Shown here one piece after another: positions 39,912-47,913 of a DNA stretch of 64,000 bases (positions are counted from its first letter, which is position 1; every line of letters starts with the position of its first letter). The stretch is from Neopararhizobium haloflavum. Its GTDB lineage: Bacteria; Pseudomonadota; Alphaproteobacteria; Rhizobiales; Rhizobiaceae. The stretch lies in NCBI RefSeq assembly GCF_002750855.1, contig NZ_NWUC01000011.1:1-64000 (forward strand), in the 5' to 3' direction. The notes beneath the pieces were generated by a model. That model ran no database searches, was not told the DNA's origin, and saw only the letters and a program-made list of their open reading frames with translations. Made by a program: the position numbers and the translations under genes.

Positions 39912-40771
39912 GGAGTCCACCCGTGCAGCCCCAACCCGGCAGTCGCGACGCCCCCGGCGACAAGATCAAGTCACTGGCAGAACTGGCCTCCATGATCCCC
40001 GATGGAAGCTCCGTCGCACTTGGCGGCAGCTTTCTGCATCGCGGACCGTTCGCGCTCGTGCGCGAACTGATCCGCCAGGGTCGGCGCGATCTGGAATTGA
40101 TCAAGCAATCGCCGGGCTACGATATCGACATTCTGTGCCGCGCCGGAGCGTTGCGCCGCACGCGTGCCGGGATCGTCGCCATGGAAGGAAATTTCGGCCT
40201 GGCGCGCTGGTACAGAAAAGCCGTCGAAGAGAAGGAGATCGAGCTGGAGGAACACGCCTGCGCGAGCCTGACCGCCGGCCTGCGCGCTGCCGCCTTCGGC
40301 GTTCCGTTCCAACCCTGCGGCGGCCTTCACGGATCGGCACTCCCCGAGCTCAATGGTTGGAAATGGGGCGAAGACCCTTACGGCTCCGGCGAGAAGGTAT
40401 GCCTCATACCGCCGATCACGCCGGATTTCACCGTCATCCATGCAAACGCGGTCAGCGAGCTCGGCGACGTGCGCGTCCTCGGCACCTTCCACTGGGACCG
40501 GATCATGTCACGCGCCGCGCGGCGCGTGCTGGTGATCGCCGAGAAACTGTTGCCAATCGAGGAATTCCGCAAACAACCAGAATTGACACTGGTGCCGCAT
40601 TTCATGGTCGAGGCCGTCTCCGTGGTTCCCGGCGGCGCTTGGCCGGGCTCGTGCTGGCCGCTTTACGAGATCGACTACCCGGCCGTGCGCGCCTATGTCG
40701 ACGAGCGCGACCGCGATCTCTCCCGCCACCTCGAGGCGGCCGTCGAGAGAGAGGCACGCGCAGATGCCTGA
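39908..40771 (+). CDS. Class I CoA-transferase-like subunit A (IpdA-like)
   Basis: This alpha subunit of a heteromeric class I CoA-transferase-fold enzyme has 287 residues. DGSSVALGGSFLHRGPFALVRELI matches the glycine-rich start of the family, and LTLVPHFMVEAVSVVPGGAWP the C-terminal part. Its size and general pattern suit glutaconate CoA-transferase A or IpdA, the steroid ring-opening hydrolase subunit. The gene order crotonase, A, B matches echA20-ipdA-ipdB of actinobacteria (from memory). It overlaps the B subunit by 8 bases, so the pair is made together. Confidence 0.85.
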   Translation: MRSPPVQPQPGSRDAPGDKIKSLAELASMIPDGSSVALGGSFLHRGPFALVRELIRQGRRDLELIKQSPGYDIDILCRAGALRRTRAGIVAMEGNFGLARWYRKAVEEKEIELEEHACASLTAGLRAAAFGVPFQPCGGLHGSALPELNGWKWGEDPYGSGEKVCLIPPITPDFTVIHANAVSELGDVRVLGTFHWDRIMSRAARRVLVIAEKLLPIEEFRKQPELTLVPHFMVEAVSVVPGGAWPGSCWPLYEIDYPAVRAYVDERDRDLSRHLEAAVEREARADA

Positions 40772-41498
40772 GACCTGGAGCGGCTTTTCGTATATTGTCA
40801 CCAATCTCGCGCGGTTCATCCGACCGAACGAGGTCACCTTCAGCGGCGTCAATTCCAGCATGCCCATGCTGGCATGCATGCTCGCCAAGAAGAGCTACGA
40901 CTTCTATTTCACCTATATCAACGTAGCGGGCGGGGTCGATCCAAAGCCGACCAGCGTTCCGCTCTCCAGTTCCGACCCAGTGCTTGCCGCGGGCTCGACC
41001 GCGATCTTCGCGAATGAGGATTTCTACGACCTGTGCACTCGTGGCCGGATGGACCTCTGCTTTCTCGGCGCCGCGCAGATCGACGGGGCCGGGCAAACCA
41101 ACGTCTCCGCGATCGGCGATTGGCACAACCCGAAAGTCCGGCTGCCCGGCGGTGGCGGCGGCGCCGTCATGCTGCCCACCGCCCGGCGCTCTTGCACCTG
41201 GCGCACGGAGCATTCGCCACGGGTCCTCGTCGACAGACTGGACTTCGTCACGGCCTCGGGCGGCATGCACGGCGTCGTCACGCCGATCGCCGTCTTCATC
41301 AAGCGCGAGGGCCGTCTCACTCTGCAGTCCTGGCATCCGGAGAAGTCGCTCGACGAGGTCATCGCACGCACGGGATTCGCCATCGACGGCACCGATGCAT
41401 CACCGACGCCGGGACCAACGGACGAGGAGCGTGCGGCACTGCAGGCGCTCGACCCCGACGGCGAGTTCGAGAGGGACGCGGATGTATCTCTGGGCTGA
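40764..41498 (+). CDS. Class I CoA-transferase-like subunit B, catalytic Glu absent
   Basis: This beta subunit has 244 residues and partners the preceding gene. GAAQIDGAGQTNVSAIGDW and the glycine run LPGGGGGA are typical of family subunit B. In true CoA-transferases the beta subunit carries the catalytic glutamate (Glu54 in glutaconate CoA-transferase); here the matching segment reads TYINVAGGVDPKP, with Asn53. This argues for a non-transferase activity such as the IpdAB-type retro-Claisen hydrolysis. ATG 40764 is chosen from the overlap with subunit A. The stop overlaps the ligase start by 17 bases. Confidence 0.85.
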   Translation: MPETWSGFSYIVTNLARFIRPNEVTFSGVNSSMPMLACMLAKKSYDFYFTYINVAGGVDPKPTSVPLSSSDPVLAAGSTAIFANEDFYDLCTRGRMDLCFLGAAQIDGAGQTNVSAIGDWHNPKVRLPGGGGGAVMLPTARRSCTWRTEHSPRVLVDRLDFVTASGGMHGVVTPIAVFIKREGRLTLQSWHPEKSLDEVIARTGFAIDGTDASPTPGPTDEERAALQALDPDGEFERDADVSLG

Positions 41499-42993
41499 AA
41501 GCGAAGAGCTGCCTGATCTGTCGCTCACCGCCTTGATCGGCGAGGCGCTGGCGCGTCACGCCGCCGCCGGGCACATCGCGCTTCTCGATGGTGACGACGC
41601 GGTCACCTATTCCAACCTTGCCGAAGCCGTTGCCGCCATGTCGGGCAGCCTGCGTGTCTCGGGCATCGGAAGGGGCGATATCACCGGATTGTCGTTCTCC
41701 GGCAAGCGTGTCGGAATCGTCGCCTTTCTCGCGGCGCTGCGGGTCGGCGCATGCCCCTGCCTCATCGATCCGCGCCTACCCATGGCGACGCGCACCGCAC
41801 ATTTGACCAGTGCCGGCGCGAGATATCTTCTGACGGACGAGAGCTCGCTTTCCCGGCACCAAGGAGGCAGCTCACTGCGCATCACACGGATGGACGAACT
41901 TGCGGACGCATGCCCGTTCATCGATGATGAACTCGGACCTGACGACCGGGCAATGGTTCAGTTCACGTCCGGCAGCACAGGGATGCCCAAGGCCGCGCTT
42001 CTCAGCCACAGGAACCTCGTCTGCAACGCGATCGGAGTCATGCGGCATACCGGCATCGGCCCCCAGGACCGGTTCCTGCACGTCATGCCGCTCTTTCACA
42101 CCAACGGAATCAATAATCAGGTAATTGCGCCGCTTCTCGCGGGCGCCAGCATTGCGCTCTCCGACAGGTTCGCTGCGGCCGATGCGCAAGATCTCATCGA
42201 CAGATATCGACCGACGATCATGACGGGCGTTCCTACGACCTATTCGCGCATCCTTGAACATTGCGGCGGCCAAATCCGCGCCGGGGCGCTGCGTCTCCTT
42301 CGCTGTGGATCGGCGCCGATCTCTGCCGCGCTCCACGAGGAGATCGAAGCCGCCTTCGGCGTGCCGCTCGCCGTCTCGTACGGCCTTTCGGAAGCGACAT
42401 GCACATCGACCATCAACCCGCCATCGGCACGGCGCATCGGTTCAGTCGGCACCGTTCTGACGCATCAGACCGTCGCGCTGCTCGAACCGGGCGGTACGCA
42501 ACCGGTCGGCGGCGGCCGAGAAGGAGAAGTTTGCATCGGCGGACCGTCGCTGATGTCGGGTTACCTGAATGCGCCGGGCGAACGGCCCATCGTCGACGGC
42601 TGGCTGCGCACCGGCGATCTCGGACGTTTCGACGAGGACGGATATCTCAGCCTCACCGGCCGCATCAAGGACGTCATCATCCGCGGCGGAGAGAACCTGT
42701 CGCCGCAAATGATCGAGGAAGTCATCCTCGCTGATCCGTCGGTGGCTGCCTGCTGCATCGTCGGTCGAACTCATCACGATCTCGGCGAGGTGCCCGTCGC
42801 ATTCATTGTGCGCGTACCCGGCATACCACTGGAGGGCGAAGCCGTCGCCCAGCGCGTGCGGACCCGGTTGTCGCGGGCCCATGTGCCCCAGGATATCTGG
42901 TTCGTCGATGAACTGCCGGAAAACGCAGTCGGGAAGATCGACCGCAAGGCGTTGCGCAAGCTGTGCGAGCGAGAGCCGGAGAGTGCGCCATGA
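41482..42993 (+). CDS. Acyl-CoA ligase (AMP-forming)
   Basis: This 503-residue ANL-superfamily ligase has the adenylation motif FTSGSTGMPKAALLSH, GYLSLTGRIKDVIIRGGENL and the catalytic lysine in LPENAVGKIDRKAL. It is of the short fatty/aromatic acid ligase type. The ATG at 41482 lies inside the end of the B-subunit gene; the longer open frame upstream is a shadow. It ends the translationally coupled block of the IclR operon, followed by a hairpin and then transporter genes, so it presumably activates the imported substrate or a cleavage product. Confidence 0.9.
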   Translation: MYLWAESEELPDLSLTALIGEALARHAAAGHIALLDGDDAVTYSNLAEAVAAMSGSLRVSGIGRGDITGLSFSGKRVGIVAFLAALRVGACPCLIDPRLPMATRTAHLTSAGARYLLTDESSLSRHQGGSSLRITRMDELADACPFIDDELGPDDRAMVQFTSGSTGMPKAALLSHRNLVCNAIGVMRHTGIGPQDRFLHVMPLFHTNGINNQVIAPLLAGASIALSDRFAAADAQDLIDRYRPTIMTGVPTTYSRILEHCGGQIRAGALRLLRCGSAPISAALHEEIEAAFGVPLAVSYGLSEATCTSTINPPSARRIGSVGTVLTHQTVALLEPGGTQPVGGGREGEVCIGGPSLMSGYLNAPGERPIVDGWLRTGDLGRFDEDGYLSLTGRIKDVIIRGGENLSPQMIEEVILADPSVAACCIVGRTHHDLGEVPVAFIVRVPGIPLEGEAVAQRVRTRLSRAHVPQDIWFVDELPENAVGKIDRKALRKLCEREPESAP

Positions 42994-43002
42994 CACCGCA
43001 AT

Positions 43003-43027
43003 TCCGTCGACGAGCCACGTCGACGGA
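43003..43027 (+). promoter_or_regulatory. Hairpin between the ligase and transporter genes
   Basis: A perfect 10-base stem (43003-43012 with 43018-43027) with a 5-base loop lies between the ligase stop and the TAXI binding-protein gene. There is no T-run. It is likely an mRNA processing or stabilising element that lets the binding protein be expressed at a different level from the upstream enzymes. Confidence 0.5.
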
Positions 43028-43104
43028 GCCGCCCGTCGCCGATTGAGGAGTCCACGCGAGGGGCAAGACTGTGTGAACGACGTTCAGGAATGGGAGGAAT
43101 AACC

Positions 43105-44127
43105 TTGAACATCTCGAAGACCTTGAAATGCGCCGCCTTCTCGACGGCGCTCGTCCTGGCCGGTTGGCAGCCTGCCGCCGCGCAGGAGGAGCAGAACTAC
43201 CTGCTCGGCACGGCCTCGACCGGCGGCACGTTCTATGCCGTCGGCGTTGCGCTTGCGACACTCGTTAAGATCAAGCTGCAGCCAGAGCATAACATCGGAA
43301 TGTCGGCGATCAGTTCCGCCGGCTCTGGCGAGAACATTGCCTTGATGCGCGACGGTCAGGCGCAATTTTCCATTCTCCAAGGTCTATTCGGCGCCTATGC
43401 AGCGCGGGGGACAGGCGACCTTGAAGAACAGGGCGTACAGGAAAACCTGCGATCCATCGCCTCGCTTTGGCCGAATGTCGAACACTTCATGATACCCGCC
43501 AACCTCGCCGAAACGGGTACGATGGACGACGTTGGCGCAGTCACGGGCGAAGGCGCGGCGCTTGGCGCACGCAATTCTGGCGCGCTCGGCTCCAACGAGA
43601 CCATCCTGCGCAATCTCGGCTACGAGCCGGAAAGCGACTTCTCCTTGCAGTATGGCGGGTTCAATCCCGCCGTCGAGGCGCTACAGAACGGCCAGGTCAT
43701 GCTCGCTTCCACGCCGGGCGGCGCGCCCGTCTCGGCTGTGACCCAGGCTTATGCCACGATGGGCGCCGACAACGTCGCCGTTCTCAATTTCACCGATGAA
43801 CAGATGCAGGAAGCCAACGGTGATCTCGACCTGTGGACACGATACGTCGTGCCTGCCGAGACCTATCCGGGGCAGAGTGAGGATATCAACACGATCGCCC
43901 AGCCGAACCTTCTCGCTGTCAATTCCGACGTGCCGGAAGAAACGGTCTACCTCATTACCAAAGCAATATACGAAAACCTCGCCTTCCTGCAGAGCATCCA
44001 TCCGGCGACAAACGAGATGACGATCGACAATGCGCTAGCGGGGCTGCCGTTACCGCTCCACCCCGGCGCGCTTCGCTATTTCGAGGAAGTGGGCGCGGAG
44101 ATTCCCGATCGGCTGCGTCCTGAATGA
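43105..44127 (+). CDS. TAXI-family TRAP transporter substrate-binding protein
   Basis: This is the periplasmic receptor of a TAXI-TRAP uptake system, 340 residues. Signal peptide residues 1-26 end PAAAQ. The TAXI hallmark is visible in LLGTASTGGTFYAVGVALA, with NIGMSAISSAGSGENIALMRDGQAQF after it. Start choice: TTG 43105 has GGGAGG 7-8 bases upstream, whereas ATG 43090 overlaps that sequence and adds five residues before a normal signal peptide. TAXI proteins bind small carboxylates; the ligand here is unknown. Confidence 0.92.
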   Translation: MNISKTLKCAAFSTALVLAGWQPAAAQEEQNYLLGTASTGGTFYAVGVALATLVKIKLQPEHNIGMSAISSAGSGENIALMRDGQAQFSILQGLFGAYAARGTGDLEEQGVQENLRSIASLWPNVEHFMIPANLAETGTMDDVGAVTGEGAALGARNSGALGSNETILRNLGYEPESDFSLQYGGFNPAVEALQNGQVMLASTPGGAPVSAVTQAYATMGADNVAVLNFTDEQMQEANGDLDLWTRYVVPAETYPGQSEDINTIAQPNLLAVNSDVPEETVYLITKAIYENLAFLQSIHPATNEMTIDNALAGLPLPLHPGALRYFEEVGAEIPDRLRPE

Positions 44128-44174
44128 GGCATTGCCTCATCGCGACCGCGTACCGGGCCGGCTGGCCGGCCCGG
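44124..44174 (+). promoter_or_regulatory. Double hairpin between binding protein and permease genes
   Basis: There are two stems. The first is 8+1+8 and overlaps the stop codon (44124-44131 with 44133-44140). The second is a perfect 9-base GC stem with a 4-base loop (44153-44161 with 44166-44174). Neither has a T-run. Such elements commonly protect the 3' end of binding-protein mRNA so that it exceeds the permease message. Confidence 0.5.
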
Positions 44175-44240
44175 CGCTCCGTTCAAGGGGGCCGCGCTGA
44201 TCCTTGACGACAGGCAAGCGAAAATCGGTGGAGACGGATC

Positions 44241-46415
44241 ATGACGGCCAACGGCCAGCAGACTGCAATGCTCAAGACAACCGAGGATGCACGCCCAGAA
44301 AACCTTGGCGTGGATATCGGCGAGACGGAGGTGCATTTGCGGCGCTTCAAGGGTCCCGTGGCCAACATGATGACACTGCTCGCCGTGGCGATCTCATGCT
44401 TTCACATCTATGCAAACCTCATCGGAATAGGCTCTGACCAGTGGCTGATTGCGATGCACTTCGCCGGGCTCGCACTCCTGTGTTCACTTGGAACGCCGGC
44501 TTCCGACAGTCGATGGGCGGCATCGAAGCCGGCGCTATTCATTGATCTCGCGCTCGGTCTCATCGTCTTCGCGGCGACCGTCTTCATTATCGCATCGGAA
44601 ACAGCCATCTATCGTCAGGGGGTGCGCTTGTCTCCGGAACATTGGGTCGCAGCAGCAATCGTCGTTTTCGGAGCCATCGAGCTCACGCGCCGCACTACAG
44701 GAATCATCATACCGATCATCATCCTGGTCGCGCTGGCCTATGCCTCGCCGCTCGGCCAGTATGTCCCCGGCGTTCTCAAATTCACCGGTCTTTCCGTCGA
44801 GACGATTACGTTCCGTTCCATCTTCGCCGATGACGGCATGTTCGGAACGATCGGCCGCATCTCCGCGACCTATGTTTTCATGTTCATCTTGTTCGGCGCC
44901 TTCTTGGTGCGCTCGGGGGCCGGCAACTTCATCATATCGATCGCCCGCCTGACCGCCGGGCGTTTTGTGGGAGGTCCAGGCTTCGTCGCTGTCATGGCAT
45001 CGGGGCTAACAGGCACCGTTTCTGGATCGGCGGTAGCGAATACCGTTTCGACCGGTGTCATCACCATTCCGCTAATGAAGCGCTCCGGTTTCCCCCCGCG
45101 CTTTGCCGCGGCAACGGAGGCGGCGGCGTCCACAGGCGGCCAGCTTATGCCACCGATCATGGGCGCGGGGGCCTTCGTCATGGCTTCCAACACCCAGATT
45201 CCCTATCTCGACATCGTCGCCGTCAGCTTCCTGCCCGCCGTCGTCTATTTTCTGTCGGTCGCCTTCTTCGTTCGCATCACGGCCAAGAAGGAAGGCCTGA
45301 CCAGTATTGACGAGGACGACGAATCCCCTCTCGACGCGCTGAAGAACGGCGGACCGTCCTTCGTTATTCCAATTGTCGTCCTAATCGGCCTGCTCGTCAG
45401 CGGCTTCACGCCGGTCTACGCAGCCGGATGGGCCATCCTGTCGGTTGTCGTCGCTTCCTGGATGACGCCGAACCGCATGGGCCCGCGCGCGATCTTCGAA
45501 GCGCTGGCGCTCGGCGCACGCAACATGGTGATGACCGGGGTGCTCCTCGTCACCATCGGCCTTCTCGTCAACGTCATTTCCATGACCGGCATCGGCAATA
45601 CATTCTCCCTGGTCATATCCGATTGGGCCGGCGGCAGCCTGCTGATCTCGATGATCCTGATCGCCATCGCCTCCCTGGTCCTCGGCATGGGTCTTCCGGT
45701 GACTGCCGCCTATATTGTTCTGGCGACGCTCTCGGCGCCGGCGCTCCAGGCGCTGATCCAGAATTCTTTCCTGATCGATGCGATGGTCGCCGGCACTTTG
45801 CCGGAGGCGGCGCGTGCGCCGTTCATGCTGGCATCGCCGGAAGCAGCCCTGCAACTCGCCGAGCCAATGTCGCGCGGCGCCGCGTCAGCGTTGTTGGCGG
45901 CTACGCCGCCGGAGGCGCTGGCGCTCATCTACCCGCAGGCGCTCGATGCGAGCCTCGTGACAGCAGCCCTCTTGTCGGCGCACATGGTCATCTTCTGGCT
46001 CAGCCAGGACTCCAATGTGACGCCTCCGGTTTGCCTAACGGCTTTCGCCGCCGCGGCCATCGCAAAGACGCCCCCGATGGCAACGGGCTTCACCGCATGG
46101 AAGCTTTCCAAGGGGCTCTATCTCATGCCCCTGCTGTTCGCATACACGCCCTTTCTCTACGGCACGCCGCTGGAAATGGTCACCATCTTTCTCATCGCCG
46201 TCATCGGCGTCTACGCGCTTGGGGCGGCGATGGAGGGGCATATGGAAGCGCCGCTGACCTGGCCGGAGCGGGCGCTGACCGGCGCAGCCGGCGTGGCTTT
46301 GATGTGGCCTCAAACTCCGCTTCTGGAGATAGCGGGCGGCCTCGTCCTCTTGGTGATCTTGGTGCTCAATGTTCGGCGCGACCGGGCCGTTTCGATCCCG
46401 GCAACCGCCCATTGA
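44241..46415 (+). CDS. TRAP transporter fused permease (TAXI type)
   Basis: This 724-residue inner-membrane protein joins the small (4-helix) and large (12-helix) TRAP membrane subunits in one chain, as is normal for TAXI systems. Helices start near residue 38 after a charged head. DctM-type signature stretches include SGLTGTVSGSAVANTVSTG, EAAASTGGQLMPPIMGAGAF and TPPVCLTAFAAAAIAKTPP. It uses the sodium gradient to import the ligand captured by the upstream protein. It is the last gene of the plus-strand operon; its stop lies 17 bases from the stop of the convergent larB. Confidence 0.94.
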   Translation: MTANGQQTAMLKTTEDARPENLGVDIGETEVHLRRFKGPVANMMTLLAVAISCFHIYANLIGIGSDQWLIAMHFAGLALLCSLGTPASDSRWAASKPALFIDLALGLIVFAATVFIIASETAIYRQGVRLSPEHWVAAAIVVFGAIELTRRTTGIIIPIIILVALAYASPLGQYVPGVLKFTGLSVETITFRSIFADDGMFGTIGRISATYVFMFILFGAFLVRSGAGNFIISIARLTAGRFVGGPGFVAVMASGLTGTVSGSAVANTVSTGVITIPLMKRSGFPPRFAAATEAAASTGGQLMPPIMGAGAFVMASNTQIPYLDIVAVSFLPAVVYFLSVAFFVRITAKKEGLTSIDEDDESPLDALKNGGPSFVIPIVVLIGLLVSGFTPVYAAGWAILSVVVASWMTPNRMGPRAIFEALALGARNMVMTGVLLVTIGLLVNVISMTGIGNTFSLVISDWAGGSLLISMILIAIASLVLGMGLPVTAAYIVLATLSAPALQALIQNSFLIDAMVAGTLPEAARAPFMLASPEAALQLAEPMSRGAASALLAATPPEALALIYPQALDASLVTAALLSAHMVIFWLSQDSNVTPPVCLTAFAAAAIAKTPPMATGFTAWKLSKGLYLMPLLFAYTPFLYGTPLEMVTIFLIAVIGVYALGAAMEGHMEAPLTWPERALTGAAGVALMWPQTPLLEIAGGLVLLVILVLNVRRDRAVSIPATAH

Positions 46416-46432
46416 ACCGATAGGCTGGAGTT

Positions 46433-47098
46433 TCAACCGGCCTTGTGCGCAGCACGCATCGCGCGCAGGGCCGCGCAGGCGGCGCCATAGCCATTATCGA
46501 TATTCACGGTGACGATGCCGGGAGCGCAACTTGCAAGCGCGGAGGAGAGCGCCGCCTTGCCTCCCGCCGAAACGCCGTATCCGACCGAGGTCGGGACGGC
46601 AATGACGGCGCCCGGCACCAGTCCGCCGATGACGCTCGGCAACGCGCCCTCCATGCCGGCGGCGACGATGACCACGTCCATGGCGCTCAATTCGTCAATG
46701 CGAGCCAGCAGCCGCCACAGGCCCGCGACCCCGACATCTGTGATGCGGCGCACTGCATGTCCATAGAATTCCAGCGTGCGCGCAACTTCAGCGCCGACCG
46801 GAACATCGGAACTCCCGGCCAGGACGACCGCGACGCGCGGCGGATCGCCGATGGGCTCATGGCTCATATAGAACGCAGTGCGCGAGACCGGATCATAGTC
46901 CAGCACCTGCGTCGCCTGGGCGGCCATCGCATTCAGCTTGTCTTCATCCAGCCGGGTGAAAAGGCGCGGTGTCCTTGCATCGACAGCCATCTGCACAATG
47001 GCCTCCAACTGCTCGCCTGACTTTCCAGCCGCATAAACGGCCTCGTCGAAACCAATCCGTCGCTCCCGTTCCAGATCGAGCAGGATGTCATCTCTCAT
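46433..47098 (-). CDS. larB: Nickel-pincer cofactor biosynthesis protein LarB
   Basis: LarB carboxylates the pyridinium ring of nicotinic acid adenine dinucleotide and hydrolyses the phosphoanhydride, giving the dicarboxylated mononucleotide that is the first intermediate of the nickel-pincer (NPN) cofactor. The 221-residue product has the PurE-like domain with VVLAGSSDVPVGAEVARTLE and AAGMEGALPSVIGGLV. ATG 47098 overlaps the larE stop (ATGA); the 33 upstream in-frame codons lie inside larE and are ignored. It is the last gene of the lar operon. Confidence 0.93.
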   Translation of the reverse strand: MRDDILLDLERERRIGFDEAVYAAGKSGEQLEAIVQMAVDARTPRLFTRLDEDKLNAMAAQATQVLDYDPVSRTAFYMSHEPIGDPPRVAVVLAGSSDVPVGAEVARTLEFYGHAVRRITDVGVAGLWRLLARIDELSAMDVVIVAAGMEGALPSVIGGLVPGAVIAVPTSVGYGVSAGGKAALSSALASCAPGIVTVNIDNGYGAACAALRAMRAAHKAG

Positions 47099-47913
47099 CG
47101 TGCAATTCCCGATCCGGCTGCCGGCGCCACGAACGCACTGCCGACACGATAGCGCGCGAAGGAGACCGATTCCTCGCCGCCTTCGAAGACGTTGCACACA
47201 GCATCGCGCAACGCATCACGCATCGAGCCGCGCAGTCCGGCGAGTATCGCGTCTTCCAGCTCGATGACGATCCCTTCCCTTCGATAGCGGCACCTGACGA
47301 CCCGGGCGCCGGTCAGGTTTCGCACCGCTGTTTCGGCTTTATGGATTTGAGCCAGCAAGGGTGGCGAGATGGCGATGCCGGTTTCAACGCGGCTCGACAG
47401 GCAGGGCGATGCGGGCAGTTCCGAAAGGTCGCCCAGACCGAGCGTGCGCGCCATGGCCCTGATCGTGCTCTTGCCGATGTCGAGCTCCGCGAACGGGTGA
47501 CGCACACGCGCCAGTCGGGCCGCATCGAGCCCCGGCCGGTACTCACCAAGATCGTCCGCATTCGTCCCTGAAAGTATCCGCCCCGGCACGGCATTGGCGA
47601 TAGTGGTATAAAGCGCCTGCTTGCAGAAGAAGCAGCGGTTGACGGGATTTGAAACATATTCGCTGCGATCGAATTCCGCCGCATTGATCAGGCGGAGCTG
47701 CCAGCCTTCCTGCCGGGCCATCGCATGGACGCGCTCGGTCGCCTCGGCCGGAACGGCAGGAGAGAGTGCATGGATCATCCGTGCCTCGACCGCTTCGCAA
47801 CGACCGGCGATGGTGGCGAGGGTCAAGCTGTCGATGCCGCCGCTGACTGCGATGGCGACGGGGCCAAGTCCTTCAAGCCCGGCCTCGACGGCGGCGATAT
47901 CAACGTCACTCAT
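47095..47913 (-). CDS. larE: Sulfur transferase LarE (three-cysteine type)
   Basis: LarE adenylates the LarB product and inserts two sulfurs. The 272-residue product has the PP-loop AVSGGIDSLTLA (23-34). L. plantarum LarE donates sulfur from a single sacrificial cysteine, whereas another LarE class has three cysteines that bind a 4Fe-4S cluster. Here Cys94 and Cys97 (NRCFFCKQALY) and Cys171 (SPCLSSR) fit the cluster-binding, catalytic class. The start overlaps the larC stop by 8 bases. Confidence 0.93.
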   Translation of the reverse strand: MSDVDIAAVEAGLEGLGPVAIAVSGGIDSLTLATIAGRCEAVEARMIHALSPAVPAEATERVHAMARQEGWQLRLINAAEFDRSEYVSNPVNRCFFCKQALYTTIANAVPGRILSGTNADDLGEYRPGLDAARLARVRHPFAELDIGKSTIRAMARTLGLGDLSELPASPCLSSRVETGIAISPPLLAQIHKAETAVRNLTGARVVRCRYRREGIVIELEDAILAGLRGSMRDALRDAVCNVFEGGEESVSFARYRVGSAFVAPAAGSGIAR

